Shown: positions 28,326-36,566 of the stretch, in pieces
How the letters are laid out: the number at the start of each line of letters is the position of its first letter
How positions within the stretch are numbered: the stretch's first letter is position 1
Source: Variovorax paradoxus
Lineage (GTDB): Bacteria; Pseudomonadota; Gammaproteobacteria; Burkholderiales; Burkholderiaceae_C
Length of the DNA: 64,000 bases
Reading direction: 5' to 3'
NCBI RefSeq assembly: GCF_018614875.1
Contig: NZ_JAGGNW010000011.1
Span: forward strand, 806,001 to 870,000
The notes under the pieces: model-generated
Told to the model about the DNA's origin: nothing
The model's input: the letters and a program-made list of their open reading frames with translations, nothing else
Database searches by the model: none
Position numbers and translations under genes: made by a program

Positions 28326-31300
28326 ATGGTTCAGCTCGCATTGCGCCGCCCCTACACCTTCATCGTCATGGCGATGCTGATCGTACTGGCTACGCCTTTC
28401 GTGCTGGCGCGCATGGCGACCGACATCTTCCCGGAAATCAACATCCCGGTGGTCAGCGTCATCTGGAACTACACCGGCCTGCCGGCACAGGAGATGGGCC
28501 AGCGCATCTCGGGCCAGGTGGAGCGCGGACTGACCACCACGGTGAGCGACATCGAGCATATCGAGTCGCAGTCGCTCGCGGGCGTGTCGATCATCAAGGT
28601 GTTCTTCCAGCCCACCGCCAACATCGAGATGGCGATCTCGCAGGTGGTGGCCTCCATGCAGGCGCAGGTGCGGCAGTTGCCGCCGGGCATCACGCCGCCG
28701 CTGGTCATCAAGTATTCGGCCTCCAGCGTGCCGGTGGTCCAGCTCGCGCTGTCGAGCCCTACGCGCTCTGAAAACTCCCTCTTCGACGCCACCGTCAACC
28801 AGCTGCGCCCGCAGCTCATCACCGTGCCGGGCGCGGCCATTCCGTTTCCGTACGGCGGCAAGAACCGGCTGATCTCGGTCGACCTCGACACCCAGGCGCT
28901 GCAGGCGCGCGGCCTCACGCCGGCCGACGTGGTGAACGCGGTCAACACGCAGAACCTGATCCTGCCTTCGGGCACCGCCAAGTTCGGCGCCACCGAATAC
29001 AGCGTGCGCATGAACGGCTCGCCCGACGCCATTGCGGGCCTGAACGACCTGCCGGTGCGCACGGTGAACGGCGCCACCACCTACCTGCGTGACGTGGCCT
29101 ATGTGCGCGACGGCTTCTCGCCGCAGACCAACATCGTGCGCCAGGACGGCGTGCGCGGCGTGCTGCTGTCGGTGCTGAAGAACGGCGGCGCCTCCACGCT
29201 GGACATCGTCGCGAACATCCGTGCGATGCTGCCCGTTGCGGCGCAGACCATGCCGCAGGACATCAAGATCACGCCGCTGTTCGACCAGTCGGTGTTCGTG
29301 AAGGCGGCCGTCAAGGGCGTGGTGTTCGAAGCCATCCTGGCAGCCGCGCTCACGGCCGCGATGGTGCTGCTCTTCCTCGGCAACTGGCGCAGCACGCTGA
29401 TCATCGGGCTCACGATTCCGCTGTCGATCCTGGCCTCGATCCTGGTGCTGTATTCGCTCGGCGAAACGCTCAACCTCATGACGCTGGGCGGGCTCGCGCT
29501 ATCGGTGGGCATCCTGGTGGACCAGGCGATCGTGACCATCGAGAACATCGAGCGCCACCTGCACATGGGCACGCCGCTGAAGGAAGCCATCGAGGTCGGC
29601 GCGGGCGAGATCGGCAATGCGGCTTTCGTTTCCACGCTGTGCATCTGCATCGTGTTCGTGCCGATGTTCTTTCTCTCGGGCGTGGCGCGCTTCCTGTTCG
29701 TGCCGCTGGCCGAGGCGGTGGTGTTCGCCATGCTGGCCTCCTATCTGCTCTCGCGCACGCTGGTGCCCACGCTGGTGATGCTGCTGATGGGCGGCGCGCA
29801 TGCGCAGCCCGCCGCCAATGCCGCGCCCCGGAAGCCCAGCGCGCTGCAGCGCGTCTACCAGAGCTTCGACCGCCGCTTCGAGCGCGTGCGCCGGGCCTAC
29901 ACGCTGCTGCTGTCGGCCGTGCTGTCGAAGCGCGGCGGCTTCATCGGCCTGTTCCTGGGCTTCTGCCTGCTGTCCTGCCTGCTGTATCCGGCGCTCGGCC
30001 GCGACTTCTTCCCGACCGTGGACGCGGGCCAGATCCGCCTGCACGTGCGCGCGCCCACCGGCACCCGCATCGAGGAAACAGCGCGCCTGACCGACCGCGT
30101 CGAGGTCGCGATCCGCGAGCTGGTGCCGGCGGACCAGCTCGAGACCATCCTCGACAACCTCGGCATCCCCAACAGCGGCATCAACCTCTCGTACAGCAAC
30201 GCTGGCACCATCGGCACCTTCGATGCGGAACTGCTGCTGTCGCTGAAAGACGGCCACCGGCCCACCGAGGAATTCGTCTCGCTGCTGCGCGCCGAACTGC
30301 CCAGGCGATTTCCGGGCGTCGAGTTCTTCTTCCAGCCCGCGGACATCGTCACGCAGATCCTGAACTTCGGCCTGCCCGCGGCCATCGACGTGCAGTTCAG
30401 CGGCGCCGACATGGCCGGCAACGCGGCCCGCGCAGCCGAACTCACCAAGGCGATCAAGCAGATTCCCGGCGCGGTCGACGCGCACGTGCACCAGCGGCTC
30501 GACGGCCCCAGCCTCAACCTGCAGATGGACCGCACGCGGCTGCAGCAGTACGGCCTCACCGCGGCCAACGTGGGGCAGAACGTGCTCATTGCGCTCTCGG
30601 GCAGCTCACAGACGGCGCCGGCCTTCTGGCTCAATCCGCAGAACGGCGTGGTCTACAGCATCGCGGTGCAAACGCCGCAGTACAACGTCGACTCGCTCGA
30701 CGCGCTGCTCAATATTCCGGTCGGCACGGGCGGCACGGCCGCGGCCAGCGGCGTCTCGCAGCAGCTGCTGGGCAACCTGGTCGATGCGCAGGCGGCGCGC
30801 CAGCCGGCCGTGATGTCGCGCTACAACATCGCGCCGGTGATCGACGTCTACGTGAGCGTGCAGGGCACCGACCTCGCGAGCGTGGCGTCGAAGGTGCAGG
30901 TGCTGGTCGACGACATGCGCCCCAAGCTCTCGCGCGGCAGCCAGGTCACCATCCGCGGGCAGGTGCAGACGATGCAGTCGTCGTTCATCGGCCTGGGCGT
31001 GGGGCTGGCGATGGCCATCGTGCTGGTGTACCTGCTGATCGTGGTCACCTTCCAATCGTGGCTCGACGCGGCCATCATCATCACCGCCCTGCCCGCCGCG
31101 CTGGCCGGCATTGCGTGGATGCTGTTCATTACCGGCACCACGCTGAGCGTGCCCGCGCTCACGGGCGCGATCATGACCATGGGCGTGGCGACCGCCAATT
31201 CCATCCTGCTGGTGTCGTTCGCGCGCGAGCGGCTGCAGGCCGGCATCCCGCCGCTTTCGGCTGCGCTCGAAGGCGGCGCCACGCGCATCCGGCCGGTGCT

Positions 31301-31541
31301 GATGACGGCGCTGGCGATGATCATCGGCATGATCCCGATGGCGCTGGGCATCGGCGAAGGCGCCGAGCAGAACGCGCCGCTGGGCCGCGCGGTGATCGGT
31401 GGCCTGATCTTTGCCACGGTGTCGACATTGTTTTTCGTGCCCGCCGTGTTCGCGGGGGTGCACAGTCGGCTTGCGCACCGCAAGGCGGCACGCGAGGAAG
31501 CCGCCCACGGCCGCAGCGCCCCAGGAGAACTGATTCCATGA
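28326..31541 (+). CDS. RND efflux transporter permease (AcrB-like)
   Basis: A 1071-residue inner-membrane RND pump with twelve expected membrane helices and two large periplasmic loops. N-terminal TM1 is followed by DIFPEINIPVVSVIWNYTG, and TM4 contains GILVDQAIVTIENIERH. In AcrB the equivalent position has two Asp residues; here it is Asp399-Gln400. The AcrB TM10 Lys position reads GVATANSILLVSFARERL, with no Lys. The substrate is unknown. It leads an operon with an adaptor (four-base overlap) and an outer-membrane factor, an order with the pump first. Confidence 0.94.
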   Translation: MVQLALRRPYTFIVMAMLIVLATPFVLARMATDIFPEINIPVVSVIWNYTGLPAQEMGQRISGQVERGLTTTVSDIEHIESQSLAGVSIIKVFFQPTANIEMAISQVVASMQAQVRQLPPGITPPLVIKYSASSVPVVQLALSSPTRSENSLFDATVNQLRPQLITVPGAAIPFPYGGKNRLISVDLDTQALQARGLTPADVVNAVNTQNLILPSGTAKFGATEYSVRMNGSPDAIAGLNDLPVRTVNGATTYLRDVAYVRDGFSPQTNIVRQDGVRGVLLSVLKNGGASTLDIVANIRAMLPVAAQTMPQDIKITPLFDQSVFVKAAVKGVVFEAILAAALTAAMVLLFLGNWRSTLIIGLTIPLSILASILVLYSLGETLNLMTLGGLALSVGILVDQAIVTIENIERHLHMGTPLKEAIEVGAGEIGNAAFVSTLCICIVFVPMFFLSGVARFLFVPLAEAVVFAMLASYLLSRTLVPTLVMLLMGGAHAQPAANAAPRKPSALQRVYQSFDRRFERVRRAYTLLLSAVLSKRGGFIGLFLGFCLLSCLLYPALGRDFFPTVDAGQIRLHVRAPTGTRIEETARLTDRVEVAIRELVPADQLETILDNLGIPNSGINLSYSNAGTIGTFDAELLLSLKDGHRPTEEFVSLLRAELPRRFPGVEFFFQPADIVTQILNFGLPAAIDVQFSGADMAGNAARAAELTKAIKQIPGAVDAHVHQRLDGPSLNLQMDRTRLQQYGLTAANVGQNVLIALSGSSQTAPAFWLNPQNGVVYSIAVQTPQYNVDSLDALLNIPVGTGGTAAASGVSQQLLGNLVDAQAARQPAVMSRYNIAPVIDVYVSVQGTDLASVASKVQVLVDDMRPKLSRGSQVTIRGQVQTMQSSFIGLGVGLAMAIVLVYLLIVVTFQSWLDAAIIITALPAALAGIAWMLFITGTTLSVPALTGAIMTMGVATANSILLVSFARERLQAGIPPLSAALEGGATRIRPVLMTALAMIIGMIPMALGIGEGAEQNAPLGRAVIGGLIFATVSTLFFVPAVFAGVHSRLAHRKAAREEAAHGRSAPGELIP

Positions 31542-32791
31542 CGGAACAACGCCACTCGGCCTTGGCCATCCATCCCATCGCCGCGGAAGACGGCGAAGGC
31601 GAACTGCTGCGCCGCCGGCAGATCGTGAAGCGCACGCGCTGGCTCGTGCTGATCGTGCTCCTGCTGCTGGCGCTGGGGGCGGCGCGCACGGTGTTCGTGC
31701 GCATCGCCAATGCACGCGCGCTCGAAGCCGGCACCGCGGAGCGCGCGAAGCTGCATGTGCAGACGGCCCTGCCCCGCGCGCCCACCGCCGGCCAGACGCT
31801 GGCGCTGCCCGGCACGCTGCAGGGCTTCGTTCAGTCGCCGATCTCGGCACGGGCCAGTGGCTACCTCAAGCGCTGGACAAAGGACATCGGCAGCCGCGTC
31901 GAAAAGGGCGAGCTGCTGGCGGAGATCGAAACGCCCGAAATCGATCAGCAGCTGTCGCAGGCCATGGCCGCGCGCGCGCAGGCGGCATCGGGCCTGGAGC
32001 TGGCGAAGAGCACGGCCGAGCGCTGGGAAAACCTGCGCAAGAAGGACGTGGTTTCGCAACAGGATCTCGACGAGCGCCGCAGCGCGGTCGCGCAGGCCAC
32101 GTCGAATGTGGCGGCGGCCGATGCCAACGTGCAGCGGCTCAGGCAGACCGAAGGCTTCAAGCGCGTCGTCGCGCCGTTCGCGGGCGTGATCACGCGCCGC
32201 AACGTCGACGTGGGCGACCTGATCGACGCGGGCGCGGGCGGCGGCGCCGGACGCGCGCTCTTCATGCTGGCGCAGACCGATCCGCTGCGCGTGTACATCA
32301 ACGTGCCGCAGGCGTACGCGCAGCTCGTCAAGGCGGGCCAGCCGGTGCTGGTGACGCAGGCGGAACTGCGCGGCCAGCGCTTCACGGGCGAGGTGGCGCG
32401 CACCTCGGGCTCGATCGACGCCACCACGCGGATGATGCAGGTCGAGGTGTCGCTGCCCAACAAGGACGGCGCGCTGCTGCCGGGCGCCTACGTGCAGGTG
32501 TCGCTGCCGCTGGCCGCGAGCCAGACGCTCACGGTGCCGGCCAATGCGCTGCTGTTCCGCGCCGAAGGCACGCGCATCGCGGTGGTCGATGCACAGGGCC
32601 GCATCGGTCTGCGCGCGGTCACGCTGGGCCGCAACTACGGCGAAAGCGTCGAGGTGATCGATGGCATCGGCGGCAACGACCGCATGGTGCTCAATCCTTC
32701 CGATTCGCTGGCCGAGGGCGACGTGGTGACGGTGGCGCCCGATGCCCCAACACCGGCCGCGAAGGCCCCGGCTCGCAAGGAGCCGGCGTGA
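31538..32791 (+). CDS. RND efflux periplasmic adaptor (membrane fusion protein)
   Basis: A 417-residue HlyD/AcrA-type adaptor. A single membrane anchor lies near residues 35-52 (WLVLIVLLLLALGAA). It has a lipoyl half-motif ARASGYLKRWTKDIGSRVEKG, an alpha-helical hairpin around LELAKSTAERWENLRKKDVV, the barrel segment APFAGVITRRNVDVGDLI, and the membrane-proximal LLPGAYVQVSLPL. It bridges the pump and the outer-membrane factor. Its start overlaps the pump stop, and its stop overlaps the next start. Confidence 0.94.
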   Translation: MTEQRHSALAIHPIAAEDGEGELLRRRQIVKRTRWLVLIVLLLLALGAARTVFVRIANARALEAGTAERAKLHVQTALPRAPTAGQTLALPGTLQGFVQSPISARASGYLKRWTKDIGSRVEKGELLAEIETPEIDQQLSQAMAARAQAASGLELAKSTAERWENLRKKDVVSQQDLDERRSAVAQATSNVAAADANVQRLRQTEGFKRVVAPFAGVITRRNVDVGDLIDAGAGGGAGRALFMLAQTDPLRVYINVPQAYAQLVKAGQPVLVTQAELRGQRFTGEVARTSGSIDATTRMMQVEVSLPNKDGALLPGAYVQVSLPLAASQTLTVPANALLFRAEGTRIAVVDAQGRIGLRAVTLGRNYGESVEVIDGIGGNDRMVLNPSDSLAEGDVVTVAPDAPTPAAKAPARKEPA

Positions 32792-34272
32792 GACTGCGCC
32801 TGCTGGCCACTGCCGCCGCCGCTCTGCTGCTGGCAGGCTGCGCGGCCGGCCCCGACAACAAGACGCCCGAGACGCCGCTGCCCGTGAGTTGGAAGCTCGA
32901 GGAACCCTGGCGCCAGGGCGCACCGAACGACAGCGCCGACAAGGGCCCGTGGTGGAAGCGCTTCAACGACGCACAGCTCGACGCGCTGCAGGACAAGGCA
33001 CTGGCCGGCAGCCCGACATTGGTCGTCGCCAACGCGCGGCTGGCCCAGGCGCGCGCCACGCTCGCGGCCAACTCGGCCAGCCAGTTTCCGCAGCTCGGGC
33101 TCGGCACCCGCGCCTCGCGCCTGAAGATTTCCGCCAACCGGCCGCTCACCAACTATGCGACCGCCAATTCATCGACGGTGCAGAACGACTTCATGCTGTC
33201 GCTCAACGCCAGCTACGAGCTCGACCTGGCGGGCCGCGTGCAGCGCACGGTCGAAGGCGCCGCGGCCTCCGCCGAGCAGTCGGCCGCCGACCTGGCGAAC
33301 ACGCGGCTGGTGCTCGCCGCCGACGTGGCGAACAACTACTTCAACCTGCGCTCGACCGACATCGAGCTCGACGTGCTCTCGCGCTCCATCGCCCTGCAGC
33401 GGCGCGCGCTCGAGCTGGTCACTGCGCGCCACGACCTGGGCGCCGTGTCGGGCCTCGACGTGGCGCAGCAGCAGGCGCTGCTCGACACCACGCTGACGCA
33501 GGTCGACGTGCTGAAGAAGCAGCGCGCGCAGTACGAGCATGCGCTGGCCACACTCACGGGCACGCCGGCGCCGAGCTTCGAGCTGCCGGCGGACCTGCGC
33601 GAGATCCGGCCACCCGCGGTGCCGCTGGGCGTGCCTTCGGAAATGCTTCAGCGACGGCCCGACGTCGCCTCGGCCGAGCGCGCAATGGCCGCGGCCAATG
33701 CGCAGATCGGCGTGGCTACCGCGGCCTTCTACCCCAGCTTCATCATCTCGCCGACCGTGGGCGTGGACAGCCGCATGATCGAGACGCTGTTCAATGGCCC
33801 GAGCCTGTTGTGGTCGGTGGGCGTGTCGGCCACGCAGGTGCTGTTCGACGGCGGCCGCGTGCGCGCGAACGTCGATTTTGCCAAGGCCGGCTACGACGCC
33901 ACGGTGGGCAACTACCGCCGCACGGTGCTGACCGCGATGCAGGAAGTGGAAGACGGCATCACCGGCCTCGCCGCGCTCGACCGCGCCACCACGCAGGCAC
34001 AGGCCGCCGTCGCGGCCGCGCGCCGCGTGCTCGACATGGCCACCAGCCGCTACGAAGGCGGCGCCTCGACCTACCTCGACGTGATCACCGCGCAGCAGTC
34101 GCTGCTCACGGTGGAGCGCCAGGCCGCGCAATTGCAGGGGCAGCGCCTGCTGACCTCGGTGTTCCTGGTGAAGGCGCTCGGCGGCGACTGGTGCGGAGCG
34201 GACACTTCCGGCGCGGCCGGCCCTAGAACAGGCTGCCCTGCCCCGCTGCGCCAGGTGGCCGGAACGCGCTGA
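32788..34272 (+). CDS. Outer-membrane efflux lipoprotein, NodT family
   Basis: A 494-residue TolC-like outer-membrane factor. The signal peptide ends in the lipobox LLAGC with lipidated Cys18. Typical segments are WWKRFNDAQLDALQDKAL, SYELDLAGRVQRTVEGA, LRSTDIELDVLSRSIALQRR and RPDVASAERAMAAANAQIGVA. It begins at a GTG overlapping the adaptor stop. The family usually ends near KALGGDW; here a 26-residue tail (CGADTSGAAGPRTGC onward) continues into the antisense end of the neighbouring radical SAM gene. Confidence 0.93.
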   Translation: MRLRLLATAAAALLLAGCAAGPDNKTPETPLPVSWKLEEPWRQGAPNDSADKGPWWKRFNDAQLDALQDKALAGSPTLVVANARLAQARATLAANSASQFPQLGLGTRASRLKISANRPLTNYATANSSTVQNDFMLSLNASYELDLAGRVQRTVEGAAASAEQSAADLANTRLVLAADVANNYFNLRSTDIELDVLSRSIALQRRALELVTARHDLGAVSGLDVAQQQALLDTTLTQVDVLKKQRAQYEHALATLTGTPAPSFELPADLREIRPPAVPLGVPSEMLQRRPDVASAERAMAAANAQIGVATAAFYPSFIISPTVGVDSRMIETLFNGPSLLWSVGVSATQVLFDGGRVRANVDFAKAGYDATVGNYRRTVLTAMQEVEDGITGLAALDRATTQAQAAVAAARRVLDMATSRYEGGASTYLDVITAQQSLLTVERQAAQLQGQRLLTSVFLVKALGGDWCGADTSGAAGPRTGCPAPLRQVAGTR

Positions 34273-35317
34273 GGTCCAGCGCAATGCGCTCGCGGTTGAA
34301 GCCGATGCGGTTCGCCGCCTTCTCGAAGCGCTGGCGGATCAGGTCGGCCCAGAGGCCGCTGCCCTTCATGCGCGTGGCGAAGTCGGCGTCGTAATCCTTG
34401 CCGCCGCGCATCTCGTGGATGCGCGCCATGATGCGGTCGGCGCGCTGCGGGTAGTGCAGCTCGAGCCACTCCTTGAAGAGCGGCGCCACCTCCCACGGCA
34501 GCCGGATCACCGTGTAGAAGGCGCTGCGCGCACCGGCATCCCAGGCGGCTTCGAGCACCTGCTCCATGTCTTCGTTGACGAAAGGAATCTGCGGCGCCAC
34601 GCTCACGCCCACCGGCACGCCCGCCTCGGCCAGCGTGCGGATGGTGCGCAGGCGCCGATGCGGCGCGGCGGCGCGCGGCTCGAGCTTGCGGGCCAGTTCG
34701 CCGTCGAGCGTGGTCACGGTGATGTACACCGCCGCCAGGTGCTCGGCAGCCATGGGCGCGATGAGGTCGAGGTCGCGCTCCACCGCGCTCGATTTGGTGA
34801 CCAGTGCAAACGGATGCCGCGTTTCCTTCAGCAGCTCGATCACCGACCGGGTGAGCCGCAGTTCGCGTTCGATGGGCTGGTAGCAGTCGGTGGCGGTGCC
34901 GATGGCGACGTGGCTGGGCCGGTAGCCCTTGCGGCCGAGTTCGGCGCGCAGCACCTCGACGATGTTGCGCTTGGCGATGAGCTTGGTTTCGAAGTCGAGC
35001 CCCGGCGAGAGATTGAGGTAGCTGTGCGTGGGCCGGGCAAAGCAGTAGATGCAGCCATGCTCGCAGCCGCGGTAGGGATTGAGCGAACGGTCGAACGAAA
35101 CATCGGGCGAGTCGTTTTCGTTGAGCACCGACTTCACGTCCTCGAAACGCACCTCGGTAGCGAGCGGCATCAGCTCTTCGGCCTCGGCCGCGCCTTCTTC
35201 CAGCGTGCCCCAGCCATCGTCGAAGGCATTGCGCTCGTCACGCGAAAAGCGGTGCGCCAGGCGCGTGGCCGCGCCGCGTCCCTTGATGGCGTGGATGGGA
35301 ATGTGAGCAGTCGGCAT
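34223..35317 (-). CDS. PA0069-type radical SAM protein (spore photoproduct lyase-like)
   Basis: A 364-residue radical SAM protein. The iron-sulfur motif is CEHGCIYC (CX3CX2C) in NPYRGCEHGCIYCFARPTH. Next are GTATDCYQPIERELRLTRSV and VTVTTLDGELARKLEPRA-like segments of the COG1533 (SplB-related) group. It probably uses SAM radical chemistry on nucleic acid, but no reaction is established. AAAGGA precedes the ATG, and a LexA box lies 21 bases upstream, indicating SOS control. The 3' end overlaps the efflux gene by 50 bases. Confidence 0.88.
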   Translation of the reverse strand: MPTAHIPIHAIKGRGAATRLAHRFSRDERNAFDDGWGTLEEGAAEAEELMPLATEVRFEDVKSVLNENDSPDVSFDRSLNPYRGCEHGCIYCFARPTHSYLNLSPGLDFETKLIAKRNIVEVLRAELGRKGYRPSHVAIGTATDCYQPIERELRLTRSVIELLKETRHPFALVTKSSAVERDLDLIAPMAAEHLAAVYITVTTLDGELARKLEPRAAAPHRRLRTIRTLAEAGVPVGVSVAPQIPFVNEDMEQVLEAAWDAGARSAFYTVIRLPWEVAPLFKEWLELHYPQRADRIMARIHEMRGGKDYDADFATRMKGSGLWADLIRQRFEKAANRIGFNRERIALDLSAFRPPGAAGQGSLF

Positions 35318-35337
35318 GGCAAATCCTTTCGCTGAAA

Positions 35338-35357
35338 TACTGGTTATTCATACAGTA
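35338..35357. promoter_or_regulatory. LexA (SOS) box
   Basis: TACTGGTTATTCATACAGTA fits the LexA consensus CTG-N10-CAG, with symmetric flanks (AATACTG and CAGTATT, seven-base arms, 35336-35359). It lies 21 bases upstream of the radical SAM start and 77 bases from the divergent GbsR-type gene. Confidence 0.85.
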
Positions 35358-35391
35358 TTCCAATCGCATCCATCCGGCAAACGATTTTTAA

Positions 35392-35414
35392 TTTCTCTCT
35401 TGACAGAAATTTCT
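35392..35414. promoter_or_regulatory. Operator 1, upstream of the GbsR-type gene
   Basis: TTTCTCT-CTTG-ACAGAAA (35392-35409) is followed by a third half-site, TTTCT, which creates AGAAATTTCT (35405-35414). It differs from the 18-bp site at 36064-36081 at two bases only. It covers the -35 box TTGACA of the gene's own promoter, as expected for autorepression. Confidence 0.6.
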
Positions 35415-35427
35415 AAAATCCTAGACT
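35400..35427 (+). promoter_or_regulatory. Promoter of the GbsR-type gene
   Basis: TTGACA (35400-35405), 16 bases, TAGACT (35422-35427). Transcription would start about 35433-35435, at or next to the ATG (35435), implying a leaderless message. No Shine-Dalgarno sequence precedes the ATG. Confidence 0.5.
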
Positions 35428-35434
35428 TCAAGCC

Positions 35435-36040
35435 ATGGAACTCACCGATATCCAACGCAAGTTCGTTCTCCATTGGGGTGAAATGGGCTCCATGTGGGGC
35501 GTCAACCGCACGGTCTCGCAGATCCACGCGCTGCTGTTCGCGCACGGCAAGCCCATGCATGCGGAAGAGCTCTCCGAGACGCTGGGCGTGGCCCGCTCCA
35601 ACGTGAGCAACAGCCTGAAGGAACTGCAGGCGTGGAACCTGGTGCGCGTCACGCACATCCTGGGCGACCGGCGCGACTATTTCGAAACCAGTGTCGACGT
35701 CTGGGAACTGTTCCGCACCGTGGTGCGCGAGCGCAAGGAGCGCGAGTTCGACCCCACCATCCGCGTGCTGCGCGAGATCGTCTCCAGCCCCGACTTCCAG
35801 AAGGAGCCCGCCGATGCGCAAGACCGCATCCGCTCCACCATGGACCTGATGAGCAAACTCGCCACCTGGGCCGACGAGATGCTGCGGCTCTCGCCCGGCA
35901 CGCTCGACAAGGTGCTGACGCTCGGCGCCAGCGTGCAGAAGTTCGTTCGCGGGGATGCGGCGCAGGCGGCAACTCCTGCTGCGGCCCCGAAGAAGGACGA
36001 CGACCCCGACGCCCACCATGCCAGCCTGCCGATGATCTGA
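35435..36040 (+). CDS. GbsR/MarR family transcriptional regulator
   Basis: A 201-residue winged-helix protein of the GbsR type. The DNA-binding region is WGVNRTVSQIHALLFAHGKP, then LSETLGVARSNVSNSLKELQ as recognition helix, and wing VTHILGDRRDYFETS. The C-terminal half is helical and dimerising. In other bacteria GbsR proteins control choline/glycine-betaine genes, but no such genes are here, so the effector is unknown. Near-identical palindromes before this gene and before the next one suggest it controls itself and the 36098-38615 genes. Confidence 0.9.
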   Translation: MELTDIQRKFVLHWGEMGSMWGVNRTVSQIHALLFAHGKPMHAEELSETLGVARSNVSNSLKELQAWNLVRVTHILGDRRDYFETSVDVWELFRTVVRERKEREFDPTIRVLREIVSSPDFQKEPADAQDRIRSTMDLMSKLATWADEMLRLSPGTLDKVLTLGASVQKFVRGDAAQAATPAAAPKKDDDPDAHHASLPMI

Positions 36041-36063
36041 GCTTTCATTTTTTTGCCTCACGA

Positions 36064-36081
36064 TTTCTGTTTTGACAGAAA
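36064..36081. promoter_or_regulatory. Operator 2, upstream of the DCC protein gene
   Basis: TTTCTGT-TTTG-ACAGAAA is a perfect seven-base inverted repeat and the second copy of the site found before the regulator gene. It lies in the 57-base gap between the two genes. Confidence 0.6.
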
Positions 36082-36097
36082 CAACAAAAACGAACCG

Positions 36098-36523
36098 ATG
36101 CCCTTCGTCGCCACCTACCCCTTGACCGTCTACTTCGATGCCACCTGCATCCTCTGCTCAGCGGAAATGAACGCGATGAAGGCACGCGATGCCGCAGCCC
36201 GCCTGAACCTTGTCGACTGCTCGCCCGCCGGGTTCGATGCTGGCCCGGCTCCGCGCGAGGCGCTGATGACGTCCATCCACGCCGTCGACGCAGCGGGGCA
36301 AGTGTTCGTCGGCGTTCCCGCCATCCGGGCCTGCCGCGACGCCGTCGGGCTGCCGACCGGCAGCTTCCTGCTCGACCTGCCGCTGGTCGCGCCGCTGGCC
36401 GACCGCGCCTATGCAGTGCTTGCGCGCAACCGCTACCGGCTGCCGCGCTGGCTGGTGGCCCTGCTTGCCGGAAAGGCGGCGCGGTCGTCCCGCACCTGCG
36501 CCGGCGGCAATTGTCGGATCTGA
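36098..36523 (+). CDS. DCC family thiol-disulfide oxidoreductase-like protein (DUF393)
   Basis: A 141-residue DUF393 protein. It opens with the family's D-x-x-C-x-x-C motif (VYFDATCILCSAEM, residues 10-23), a thioredoxin-like active site. A second feature is the Cys-containing end RTCAGGNCRI. Redox activity is predicted from the motif only. It stands after the GbsR-type regulator and operator 2, and 15 bases ahead of the methyltransferase start region, suggesting one operon. No clear ribosome-binding site is seen. Confidence 0.8.
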   Translation: MPFVATYPLTVYFDATCILCSAEMNAMKARDAAARLNLVDCSPAGFDAGPAPREALMTSIHAVDAAGQVFVGVPAIRACRDAVGLPTGSFLLDLPLVAPLADRAYAVLARNRYRLPRWLVALLAGKAARSSRTCAGGNCRI

Positions 36524-36566
36524 AAAAAGGAAACTCTCATGCCCAGCGTCTTCCAGCCCGATTTCC

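Noticed and set aside
36072-36099. TTGACA in operator 2 as the -35 of a second promoter
   Set aside because: No acceptable -10 box lies 16-18 bases downstream, so I keep it only as part of the palindrome.
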